Origin: an uncultured Prevotellaceae bacterium
GTDB taxonomy: Bacteria > Bacteroidota > Bacteroidia > Bacteroidales > Bacteroidaceae
Length of the DNA stretch: 45,256 nt
Assembly (NCBI GenBank): GCA_946185225.1
Contig: CAMHIM010000004.1
Location: forward strand, 1 to 45,256
Reading direction: 5' to 3'
In this document: positions 35,441-43,398 of the stretch, in pieces
Position numbering within the stretch: the first letter of the stretch is position 1
Layout of the letters: each line of letters opens with the position of its first letter
Program-made: the position numbers and the translations under genes
The notes under the pieces: model-generated
Told to the model about the DNA's origin: nothing
The model's database searches: none
The model's input: the letters and a program-made list of their open reading frames with translations, nothing else

Positions 35441-36676
35441 TCACTCCCAGACGATGCCCTTGGCTGTTTCTGTCCCGTCGGTTACCTCAGCTTGTAGTAT
35501 CTGCTGGACGAGATGTATGTTGTTTTCCAGTTCTTCTCTATCTTTGCCGGAAACCAGGATAGGTCCCTTTCGTGCTCCCTTATAAGTAGGTGGTTCCGTC
35601 CCCTTTCCAATTACGACGTCTTCTATATATGCTGCCTTGACGAAGGGGAAACTCTTCAGGAGGTCAATGTCCGAGACGTTCCTGATGATACCTTCTGGCA
35701 GGTAGAAGCAGACGTAGGCAGCAGCCCTGTCTGTTCTCTTTGCCAGCATCGCCTCCATGTCAGATTCTATTCCTAATGCCCTGTCTAACAGGAATCCCGT
35801 GACGTCAATGCCGGTGGCCATAGGGACGATATCTGAGGAAATATAAACGCCGCCGCCTCGGAGGGCACTTTCCACAATACAGATGTCGCCCGTAGCCTCG
35901 TTGACAAGGTATTCGGAATGTACGATGGCGAAAGCGGGACGGCTGGCTGCGGTCAGTGCCTGTTCGTAGCCGATGATACGTTCCAGAAACTGTTCGTTGA
36001 GTGTTGAGGGGAAGAGTGTCTGACTGGGTATCATGACGTTCGGCAGGTCGAAGTAGCGTCGGTCGCCCAATAGGAGCGGATAGTAGCGCCCGTGGTCAAT
36101 GAGCCCCTCACATACAACTTCTTTGCCACTGACGTATTCCTCAACGATGGCCGTGTGGGTGGGTGATTTTGCCAATGCCTCATGGACGGCCGTCATTGCC
36201 TGTTCCGCTGTCTCCACCTTCTTTACTCCGATGCTTGACTGCGAGTCGGCTGGCTTTACCATCCAGGGCAGTGGGGCATTAAAGAACGTTACGTCACCGG
36301 CTGTCCCTATGTGGGCGTGTCGCGGACCAGGAACCCCCGTTCTGTCGCAGAGGTCGCGAAAGCGGTTCTTGTCGCAATAGGTCATTACGGTGTCGAAACT
36401 GTTCCCCGGTAGCCCGAGCTTTTCGGCCACGTAAGCCACCGTCGGCATCATCAGGTCGTTCTGGTCGGACGTTACGGCGGTAATGCCTCGCCGTCGGGCC
36501 TCCTCAACGATGGCGTCGCGGTCGTAGATATTGGTATAGATGACATCGTCTGCCAGCTGGAAGCATGGGTAAGGGCCTGGTATGGACGCCACGGTGACAT
36601 GTATGCCCCGTTGCTGTGCTTTCTTGAGTAAGGGTACTTGGCCTATTCCAGCCCCGATGATGAGTAGTTTCTTCAT
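35441..36676 (-). CDS. ATP-grasp ligase, carbamoyl-phosphate-synthase-like (B)
   Basis: A 411-residue protein with a Rossmann-like pre-ATP-grasp domain (MKKLLIIGAGIGQVPLL, then AVTSDQNDLMMPTVAYVAEKLGLPG) and an ATP-grasp domain (PWMVKPADSQSSIGVKKV, TAIVEEYVSGKEVVCEGL, CIVESALRGGGVYIS for the metal-binding glutamate and following Arg). This is the architecture of PurK/CarB/PylC-like ligases that join a carboxylate to an amine through an acyl-phosphate. It is a distant paralogue of the next gene upstream and 5 bp from it. Reaction and substrates cannot be named from sequence. Confidence 0.82.
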   Translation of the reverse strand: MKKLLIIGAGIGQVPLLKKAQQRGIHVTVASIPGPYPCFQLADDVIYTNIYDRDAIVEEARRRGITAVTSDQNDLMMPTVAYVAEKLGLPGNSFDTVMTYCDKNRFRDLCDRTGVPGPRHAHIGTAGDVTFFNAPLPWMVKPADSQSSIGVKKVETAEQAMTAVHEALAKSPTHTAIVEEYVSGKEVVCEGLIDHGRYYPLLLGDRRYFDLPNVMIPSQTLFPSTLNEQFLERIIGYEQALTAASRPAFAIVHSEYLVNEATGDICIVESALRGGGVYISSDIVPMATGIDVTGFLLDRALGIESDMEAMLAKRTDRAAAYVCFYLPEGIIRNVSDIDLLKSFPFVKAAYIEDVVIGKGTEPPTYKGARKGPILVSGKDREELENNIHLVQQILQAEVTDGTETAKGIVWE

Positions 36677-36681
36677 GCTGG

Positions 36682-37806
36682 CTATGGTAGGACGAGTTTG
36701 TGGTCAGACTGATAGATGAGGTATCCGCTGCGGTCGGCGCTACAGGTGATGTTTCTCAGCTGGTCGTCGGTGATGGCGGCTTCAACGATGGAAGGATAGT
36801 CTTTCCATCGTTCGATGACGGCTTTCAAGTGTCGTGTCTCTTCGGCGAGGAAATAGACGCCGGAATAGCGGTGTGTGGTAAGGACAGGCTCATGGAACTC
36901 TCCCAGTGCAACCTCGATGACACCGCGCAGGAAGTCGTACCCTGTGGACAGCCGGACGAGGTCGGAGCCAATGAAGTCTCCTCCCATGCGGGCACCGATT
37001 TCAATGATACGAATTTCGCCTTCTTGGGTGATTTTCAGTTCCGAGTGCGATGCGCCGAACTCAATGTGCAGTGCCTTTAGGGCCTTTCTTACGATGTCGC
37101 GTATGCGCTGTTGTACGTCGGCGGGCAGTGAGGATGGCTGATGGTGCTCCAGTTCCACGAAGAAGGGTGCCCCGGTGGTTACCTTGTCGGTTATCTGGAG
37201 AATGTGGTGTTGTCCCTGGAAGGAGATGGCTTCTACGCTGACCTCGCAGCCCTCGACGAACTCTTCGACGATGGCTGTGTGTTCGAACGACTCCCCTTGG
37301 GCTCTTTTTATGGCATCGGGCATTCGCTCCGGCAGCAGCACCTTCTCCACTCCCCGGCTTCCGGAGCGGTCGGTAGGCTTCACGATGACTGGCATCCGCA
37401 TTCCGTCCAGGTTATAATGGTCCCCTTGGGCAACGCGCAGGAAGCGGGGGGAGGGAATGTCATTGTCGGCAAAGCAGCGGCGCATGAGGAACTTGTTGGT
37501 AGTAACGGCCGTGTAGTTGTCGGGATTGGCAGTCAGTCCCATGCGTGTTGCGACGTAGTTGACGGTAACCACGGCGGTGTCGGAGGCGATGGTGGTAATG
37601 CCGTCGATGTGCTCCTCGCGGCAACGTTCCAGAATCAGTTCTTTCTCGATGATGGAGATGGGGTAGAAACGGTCGACGTAGTCGGCACAGACGGCACCGT
37701 CCCTCCAGGCGAAGCAGATGACCTCTAGTCCCATCTCCTTGGCCTTCCTGACGACGGGTAGCTGCAGATAGCTTCCGCCGATGACAGCGAGTTTCTTATG
37801 GTTCAT
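36682..37806 (-). CDS. ATP-grasp ligase, carbamoyl-phosphate-synthase-like (A)
   Basis: A 374-residue protein. The start at 37806 (MNHKKLAVIGGSYLQLPVV) is chosen over an in-frame ATG at 37884 because it begins the Rossmann glycine loop and makes an ATGA overlap with the kinase stop. Pre-ATP-grasp domain: TTIASDTAVVTVNYVATRMG and then TTNKFLMRRCFADNDIPSPR. ATP-grasp: VIVKPTDRSGSRGVEKV, TAIVEEFVEGCEVSVEAI, IIEIGARMGGDFIGSDLV (metal-binding E and the Arg loop). It resembles the family of amino-acid and peptide ligases (BacD/CarB-like). Context points to glycan decoration; the acceptor is unknown. Confidence 0.83.
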   Translation of the reverse strand: MNHKKLAVIGGSYLQLPVVRKAKEMGLEVICFAWRDGAVCADYVDRFYPISIIEKELILERCREEHIDGITTIASDTAVVTVNYVATRMGLTANPDNYTAVTTNKFLMRRCFADNDIPSPRFLRVAQGDHYNLDGMRMPVIVKPTDRSGSRGVEKVLLPERMPDAIKRAQGESFEHTAIVEEFVEGCEVSVEAISFQGQHHILQITDKVTTGAPFFVELEHHQPSSLPADVQQRIRDIVRKALKALHIEFGASHSELKITQEGEIRIIEIGARMGGDFIGSDLVRLSTGYDFLRGVIEVALGEFHEPVLTTHRYSGVYFLAEETRHLKAVIERWKDYPSIVEAAITDDQLRNITCSADRSGYLIYQSDHKLVLP

Positions 37807-38636
37807 CCCTCCAGCCATTTGTAGTATGCCTTTTTGTAGCGTTTCAGGTAGTGCTTGACAGGGCGCTTCTTCTCGTGTCTGCAACGCTGTATGTTGCGTA
37901 TCCGCTGTACCTCCTCGTCCGAGTAGCGTCCGCGGAGCTTCAGGTATTCAGCGATGAACTGCTCCACGGTGCCCATCTTCGGGTTCATGAGGATGAGGTC
38001 GGGCAGTACTGTCTCCATGTCCAGCACTTGGTGCTCGTCATAGAAGCGTGCGCGGTTGGTGTCAATCATGCAGAACTGCCAGGGCCCGTCGGGCGTCTCC
38101 TGTCGGCAGAGCACATTGCCGCAGTTCATGTCGCGGTACAGGATGCCGTGCTCATGCATGCTTTTCAGGTGTGCGGCAAACTGGTGGATGAGCGGGTCGA
38201 TGATGTCTTTCCGTCCCTCCTCCTGCAAGCGTATGACGAGATGGTCCAGCCGTTCGCCGCGTCCCACCTCCGAGACAAAGAAGGCATACTGATAGAAGCC
38301 GTGGTTCCACACTTCCACATAGGCCAGCTCTTCAGCCGCCTCGAAGCCGCGTCGGCGCAGCTCTTCCGTATTCTCGAAGGCCTTGCGGCATTTGGGACGC
38401 CGGATGTAGGTGTAGTCAAACTTCTGGAAGAAGAAGAGACCGTGGTAGCGTTTTACCATCACCTCGCTGAGTCCTTCGACACCCATCGTGCTGACATCCA
38501 TGATGCGCAGCCGGTTGCGTGCCGTGTGTATCTCGTTGCCCGTGGTGTTGAACGTGTCGGGCAGCCCGTTCAGGAATCGGTCGAAGGTTTCGTTGCCTTC
38601 TATGCGTTTGCTCTTGACAATCCTCAGTGTTAGCAT
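37803..38636 (-). CDS. lipopolysaccharide core kinase (InaA/WaaP/Kdo kinase family), copy 2
   Basis: A 277-residue protein-kinase-fold sugar kinase. N-lobe lysine K62 in VKRYH; catalytic loop YRDMNCGN (167-174) with D169 and N174, where the usual His of HRD is Tyr; metal-binding Asp D192 in MIDTNRARF. It shares VKRYH, the catalytic loop layout and length with copy 1 at 27226. It lies between the HAD gene (12 bp) and the first ATP-grasp gene (ATGA overlap), so it probably acts on a sugar in the same glycan as the ATP-grasp proteins. The target is not predictable. Confidence 0.82.
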   Translation of the reverse strand: MLTLRIVKSKRIEGNETFDRFLNGLPDTFNTTGNEIHTARNRLRIMDVSTMGVEGLSEVMVKRYHGLFFFQKFDYTYIRRPKCRKAFENTEELRRRGFEAAEELAYVEVWNHGFYQYAFFVSEVGRGERLDHLVIRLQEEGRKDIIDPLIHQFAAHLKSMHEHGILYRDMNCGNVLCRQETPDGPWQFCMIDTNRARFYDEHQVLDMETVLPDLILMNPKMGTVEQFIAEYLKLRGRYSDEEVQRIRNIQRCRHEKKRPVKHYLKRYKKAYYKWLEG

Positions 38637-38648
38637 GATGACAGAATC

Positions 38649-39347
38649 TTAGAGATGTAACAGGTGTGGCAGGTCGTCAATCCGCTGTAGCCTGGTCAGT
38701 CGCTCGTGGTCGAACTCCTCCGTGTGCTCCAGTTGCCACGTGACGTGGAACGGTATGTAGACGGCCCATGCACCTATGGCCAGTGCGGGTGCAATGTCGG
38801 AACGGAAAGAGTTGCCCACCATCAGCAGCTGGGTGGACAAGATGTCCTCCCGCTGGCACAGTTCGCGAAACTCCCGTTGTGTCTTGTCTGACGTGATGAC
38901 GACGTCATCGAAGTACTTGAGCAGACCGGAGCGTTGCAGCTTGTTCTCCTGATCCTGCAGTTCGCCCTTGGTGAAGCACACCAGCCGGTAGGGGCCTTCC
39001 TGCAGTTTGGCGAGAACCTTGACGACGCCCGGCAGTGGTGTGGCGGGCAGATGGAGCAACTGCTTGCTGTGAGCCAGCAGGTCGGCGAGTTCGGCTGCCG
39101 TAAGGTGTTCGCCGCCGACGCGCAGGGCTGTCTCTATGATGGAGATAGTGAATGCCTTACAGCCGTAGCCCAGGTCGTCCATGTTGCCCTTCTCGGTGAC
39201 GAAGAGTTCCCGTGCAGGGTCTTCGCAATAGGGTGCGATGAGACGGTAGAGGTGTTGCTCTACCGCCTCGAAGTGTGACTGACAATCCCATAGGGTATCG
39301 TCGGCATCGAAGGCTATGACACTGATAGGAGTCGCTCTTCCCTGCAT
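38649..39347 (-). CDS. HAD-superfamily phosphatase
   Basis: A 232-residue HAD hydrolase. Motif I is D14-A-D16 in IAFDADDTLW, motif II the S/T position in LVCFTKG (Thr then Lys), and motif III/IV GNSFRSDIAP with its D. A helical cap lies between motifs I and II. It would dephosphorylate a small phosphorylated metabolite, perhaps a sugar phosphate precursor of the glycan. The gap to the transporter stop is 7 bp. Gene-level assignment is sure; substrate is unknown. Confidence 0.85.
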   Translation of the reverse strand: MQGRATPISVIAFDADDTLWDCQSHFEAVEQHLYRLIAPYCEDPARELFVTEKGNMDDLGYGCKAFTISIIETALRVGGEHLTAAELADLLAHSKQLLHLPATPLPGVVKVLAKLQEGPYRLVCFTKGELQDQENKLQRSGLLKYFDDVVITSDKTQREFRELCQREDILSTQLLMVGNSFRSDIAPALAIGAWAVYIPFHVTWQLEHTEEFDHERLTRLQRIDDLPHLLHL

Positions 39348-39354
39348 GCCTGGT

Positions 39355-40686
39355 TTAGAAGAACAAGAGGGTGAGCGTGTAGCTCACGATGGTGCTGACG
39401 CAGACACTGATGAGTCCGGGCATCATGAACGAGTGGTTCAGCAGGTACTTGCCGATGACGGTCGTTCCTGACCGGTCGAAGTTCACCGTAGCAATGTCCG
39501 ATGGGTAGTTCGGAATGAAGAAGTATCCGTAGACGGAGGGAAACACGCCCAGCAGCACGGTGCCGGGGATGTCCAGCGAGTAGGCCAGCGGCAGCATGGA
39601 TACGACGACGGCTCCCTGGGAATTGATGAGTACTGAGACAGCAAAGAACACCAGTGCGATGGACCACGGGTACTCCTTGACGACCTCTTCCAGCATGCCC
39701 TGAATCTCAGGCATATAGTTGGAGAAGTAGGTGTCGGCCATCCATGCGATGCCGTAGATGGCGACGACGGCCACCATGCCCGACTGCCATACGGGTCCTG
39801 CCACGGCTTTCTTGGGTTGCGCCTTGCAGAAGAGAATCATCAGCGCGGCAGCGGCAATCATGACAATCTGGATGACGATGTTCATCTTCAGCGGCTTGCC
39901 GTCCCATGAGGGCAGCATATTCTGGAAGATGGCGAAGAAGACGATGACGGCCAGTGCTCCGAGGAACACGAATACGGCGTTCTTGGCCGACTGCGGAATC
40001 TCCTTGTCGAGCGTAGTGGCCGACGAGCCGTAGATGTACTCGCGCTGCTGCGGGTCCTGCAGCTTCTTCTGGAACTGCGGGTCCTTGTCCAGGTCCAGTC
40101 CGCGGCGATAGCTGGCAGCGGCGGCAGCCATCAGTCCGCACAGACAGGCCGGTATGCTGACCATGAGGACGCCAGGTATGCTGATGGGGAATCCGTTCTC
40201 GTTGGAGATGGTGACGAAAGCCACCACGGCGGCAGCGATGGGTGAGCAGGTGATGCCCACCTGCGAGGCTATGGAGGCCACGCCGCAGGGACGCTCCGGG
40301 CGTATTCCTTTCTTCAGGGCAATGTCACAGATGATGGGCATCAGGGTGTACACCACGTGGCCCGTACCGACGAGCACCGTCAGGAAGAACGTGCAGAGGG
40401 GAGCCAGGAAGGTGATGCGGTCGGGGTGCTTGCGCAGCATCTTCTCGGCTATCTGGATGAGCCAGTCCATGCCGCCCGATGCCTGCATGATGCCCGCGCA
40501 GGTGACGGCGGCGATGATGATGTAGATGACATCTGTCGGAGGCGTACCGGGTTTCAGTCCGAAGCAGAATACGAGAATGGCCAGGCCGATGCCGGAGATG
40601 GCACCGAGAGCCAGTGAGCCGTAGCGTGAGCCCACCCAGAGAGCTCCCAGGACAATGAGGAGCTGCAGAATCATAACGAGTGACAT
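39355..40686 (-). CDS. anaerobic C4-dicarboxylate transporter (DcuA/DcuB family)
   Basis: A 443-residue inner-membrane carrier with about ten to twelve hydrophobic segments. Landmarks: VIYIIIAAVTCAGIMQASGGMDWL, LVGTGHVVYTLMPIICDIAL, GVASIASQVGITCSPIAAAVVAF (each quoted in parts under 24; key are TGHVVYTLMPI, ASQVGITCSPIAA) and the C-terminal FIPNYPSDIATVNFDRSGTT. These identify the Dcu antiporter family, which exchanges fumarate, aspartate or malate for succinate under anaerobic growth. It is probably the first gene of the leftward run and its own metabolism looks unrelated to glycan synthesis. Confidence 0.92.
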   Translation of the reverse strand: MSLVMILQLLIVLGALWVGSRYGSLALGAISGIGLAILVFCFGLKPGTPPTDVIYIIIAAVTCAGIMQASGGMDWLIQIAEKMLRKHPDRITFLAPLCTFFLTVLVGTGHVVYTLMPIICDIALKKGIRPERPCGVASIASQVGITCSPIAAAVVAFVTISNENGFPISIPGVLMVSIPACLCGLMAAAAASYRRGLDLDKDPQFQKKLQDPQQREYIYGSSATTLDKEIPQSAKNAVFVFLGALAVIVFFAIFQNMLPSWDGKPLKMNIVIQIVMIAAAALMILFCKAQPKKAVAGPVWQSGMVAVVAIYGIAWMADTYFSNYMPEIQGMLEEVVKEYPWSIALVFFAVSVLINSQGAVVVSMLPLAYSLDIPGTVLLGVFPSVYGYFFIPNYPSDIATVNFDRSGTTVIGKYLLNHSFMMPGLISVCVSTIVSYTLTLLFF

Positions 40687-40717
40687 AAGCTTTGTTTGGT
40701 TTGTTTTTGAATGACGG

Positions 40718-40751
40718 TGCTAAGTTACTCAATTCTAACGATGCTGCCAAA
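40718..40751 (-). promoter_or_regulatory. promoter of the Dcu transporter / glycan-modification run
   Basis: On the minus strand, TTTG (40748-40751) is followed after exactly 20 bp by TAACTTAGCA (40718-40727), one base off TAnnTTTGCA. The -7 element lies 31 bp upstream of the ATG at 40686. It would start the run ending at 33162. Confidence 0.55.
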
Positions 40752-40840
40752 CAAAACTTTCTGTTTTTTGCCTTTTCCGTACAACTTTTCCCTAAGACGC
40801 CTCTTCTTTTTCAGTTCCAGCAAGCGGACACGGACGAAAT

Positions 40841-40878
40841 TCCCCTCTGGAGGAAAGGTCGTTTCCCTCCGGAGGGGA
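40841..40878 (-). terminator. hairpin downstream of the GH115 gene
   Basis: Arms TCCCCTCTGGAGGAAA (40841-40856) and TTTCCCTCCGGAGGGGA (40862-40878) pair with one bulge and a 5-nt loop. It begins about 17 bp past the GH115 stop and is its probable terminator, separating the xylan genes from the Dcu gene. Confidence 0.6.
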
Positions 40879-40895
40879 GATATTTCCTTTGTCGT

Positions 40896-43385
40896 CTATT
40901 GCTTACCGAAGTAGCTGTAACGGTTGTTGTCAGGGTTGACCACAATGTTTTCCACCACGATTTCCGGATCTATCATGATGAGCCTCAGCTTGTGTTTGCC
41001 GGAAGTGACATTATTGAGGTTGACCTCCAGCCAGCGGATATTGTCGAATACCTCGTCGCGGCGGAGCATCTTGCGACCGTCCTTCCAGCCACTGAGCAAC
41101 AGGTTGTTATGGGGTGGCAGGGGCTTCAGTTTTTTCGACTGTGCAAGGTTCTTGGGCGTGTACTCGCCGAACTCGTCGTGCAGTCCCTGACGGGCGTCAA
41201 TGGTCTGCATGGGCTGGTCGTCTATCTGTACACCGAGACGCAGACCACGGGCAGGGTAGATGTCCTGCGTGGGCAGGATGCCGATGGCCACAGTGCCCTT
41301 GCCGTCCACAGGAGACAGGTTGATGTCGTACTCCAGCACAGGGCCGTCGCCATTGGGGTAACTCTTCATCACGTCGGCAGCACCCATGCAGCCTTCATAG
41401 CGACCAAGGTTGGGCAAGAATATCCAGCCCTCGTCGCTATTTGTAAACTCCTTGGCACCGATGGAATACTCCTTCGTATCGTTCGAGGCACCGAGGTCGT
41501 GGCTGACCTTGTAGCCCAGGTCCATCGGATTCGTGTTCTTATCGGGAATGCTCCACTTGGTATAGCCGATGTGGTTGTCGAGCATCATGCCGTCCCACTT
41601 TCCGCCAGCCAGCACTTTGTTGTAATAGTCGGTGAGCCGTTGGTCTTTCTTCATCAGTTCGTTGACGGTCTCACGACTGCCCATGGTGGCAGCGTTGTAC
41701 ATCATTGCCACACCGGCACTGGCCACAGCAGGATAGTAGACCAACTGGTAGAAGGCATCCTGCGCTTCAGCGGGAATCTGCTCTTTTAAGGCTTCGCAAC
41801 GCAACACGATTCTCTGCCACTGATTGTTCAGAAGGAGCATCTCCTCGTAGTTGAAGAGGCCAGGCACCTGCACCTCGGGCTTGCGCAAGAGGTTCAGCTT
41901 CGAGTATTGGGCAATGACGTGGGCACACTCGTTGGTTATTTCGGTGGGCAGACCAGCGAACACGGAATGCGTCCATGCTCTCAACCACTCTTCTTCCTGG
42001 CCTGACTGGGTGCGCTCAGGCTTCCACGCGTAGTCCATGATGAACGAGATGGGCATCTCCTTGGGTTTCAGGTCGCCCACGTTGATGATCCAGATACGGT
42101 CGATGCCGCTCTGATAGGCTTGGTTCAGCTGTTCGCGCAACTTGGGTACGGTGGTGGTGTTTACCCAGCGGTCGTTCCACGGGCCGCCGTTCATGTCGAT
42201 GTGGTAGTAGAGACCCAGTCCGCCCTTGCGCTTGCGCTCGGCTTCGGTGCCCTTGCGGCGTATGTAGCCCCAGTTGTTGTCGCAGAATAGTAATGTCACG
42301 TCGTCGGGCACGGTGAAGCCGGCATCGTAGTAGCGCTGCACTTCGGTGAAGATGGCCCACAGCTGGGGCACGGCATCGGGACGGCCGTAGATGTCTTTGA
42401 TAATCTTGCGCTGTCCCTCGATGACGTTCTTCAGCGTCTGCATGTTCTCCTGGTCGTCGCCCTTGCCCATGGCCACGTCGCCGTCGCCACGCATGCCGAT
42501 GGTCACGAGGTTGTCGTAGGCCTTGTTGCGCTCCATTCCCTCACGGAAGAACTGGTCGACGCGCTCCTTGTTGGTGGCGTAGTCCCACGGGCCAACCTGC
42601 TCTTTGCGGTGCAGGTATTCCTGGTGCGAACGCATCATCGGCTCGTGGTGACTGGTTCCCATGACGATGCCCATCTCGTCGGCCACTCTGGGGCTCTCGG
42701 GGTCATCCTCGTTGAAGGCCGTGGCCCACATGGCCGGCCAGAAGTAGTTGGCTTTCAGGCGCAGCAGCAACTCGAAGATTTTCTCGTAGGCCTTGGAGTT
42801 CACGCCGCCGAAGTGCTTCTGGCACCATGTGCCGAACGAAGGCCACTCGTCGTTGATGAAGATGCCGCGGTACTTCACCGCCGGCCACTCCTCCTGATAG
42901 CTGTCGAAGTACAACTCGTCCTTGTGAGCCACAGGCGCATCGGCCATCCAGTACCAGGGCGAGACGCCTATCTGGCGTGAGACCTCGTAGATGCCGTAGA
43001 TGGTGCCGCGCCTGTCATTGCCGGCGATGACGAGGTTGCCGTCCACGTTGTCGATGACGTAACCTTCCCAGTGACCCTTTATCTTCTTGACGTCGAGTTT
43101 CTTCTGCTTGATGAGCTTGTCGATGAGACGGCTCTGGCCGATGGTGCCGACGATGATGCTGCCGTTAGCGGCATTGGTGCTGCTGACTACGGTGCTGGCA
43201 GTCCCCGTCACTTTCCGTATGTCGTCACTCAGGTTGTTGACTGCCCGCAGCACGCCCTTGCAGTCGTTCTTGTCAACAACGATGGGTGCTGTCGTGCCCT
43301 TGCTGGCAATGCAGAAGCGCTCCTGCTGTGCCGTTGCGGTCAGCACAGCGATGAGGGCAAGGATAAATGTCAGTATCCTTCTCAT
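40896..43385 (-). CDS. GH115 xylan alpha-1,2-glucuronidase
   Basis: An 829-residue secreted enzyme with a signal peptide (cleavage near TATAQ). The GH115 core is unmistakable: KYRGIFINDEWPSFGTW, LRLKANYFWPAMWATAFNED, MGIVMGTSHHEPMMRSHQEY, CDNNWGYIRR and GPWNDRWVNTTTVPKL. A C-terminal beta-rich part (about 680-829) follows. GH115 removes alpha-1,2-linked (4-O-methyl)glucuronic acid from xylan, including internal residues. It lies 13 bp after the GH30 gene and probably shares its transcript. It is likely periplasmic or surface exposed; no lipobox is seen. Confidence 0.93.
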   Translation of the reverse strand: MRRILTFILALIAVLTATAQQERFCIASKGTTAPIVVDKNDCKGVLRAVNNLSDDIRKVTGTASTVVSSTNAANGSIIVGTIGQSRLIDKLIKQKKLDVKKIKGHWEGYVIDNVDGNLVIAGNDRRGTIYGIYEVSRQIGVSPWYWMADAPVAHKDELYFDSYQEEWPAVKYRGIFINDEWPSFGTWCQKHFGGVNSKAYEKIFELLLRLKANYFWPAMWATAFNEDDPESPRVADEMGIVMGTSHHEPMMRSHQEYLHRKEQVGPWDYATNKERVDQFFREGMERNKAYDNLVTIGMRGDGDVAMGKGDDQENMQTLKNVIEGQRKIIKDIYGRPDAVPQLWAIFTEVQRYYDAGFTVPDDVTLLFCDNNWGYIRRKGTEAERKRKGGLGLYYHIDMNGGPWNDRWVNTTTVPKLREQLNQAYQSGIDRIWIINVGDLKPKEMPISFIMDYAWKPERTQSGQEEEWLRAWTHSVFAGLPTEITNECAHVIAQYSKLNLLRKPEVQVPGLFNYEEMLLLNNQWQRIVLRCEALKEQIPAEAQDAFYQLVYYPAVASAGVAMMYNAATMGSRETVNELMKKDQRLTDYYNKVLAGGKWDGMMLDNHIGYTKWSIPDKNTNPMDLGYKVSHDLGASNDTKEYSIGAKEFTNSDEGWIFLPNLGRYEGCMGAADVMKSYPNGDGPVLEYDINLSPVDGKGTVAIGILPTQDIYPARGLRLGVQIDDQPMQTIDARQGLHDEFGEYTPKNLAQSKKLKPLPPHNNLLLSGWKDGRKMLRRDEVFDNIRWLEVNLNNVTSGKHKLRLIMIDPEIVVENIVVNPDNNRYSYFGKQ

Positions 43386-43398
43386 GGCAAGTGGTTTT

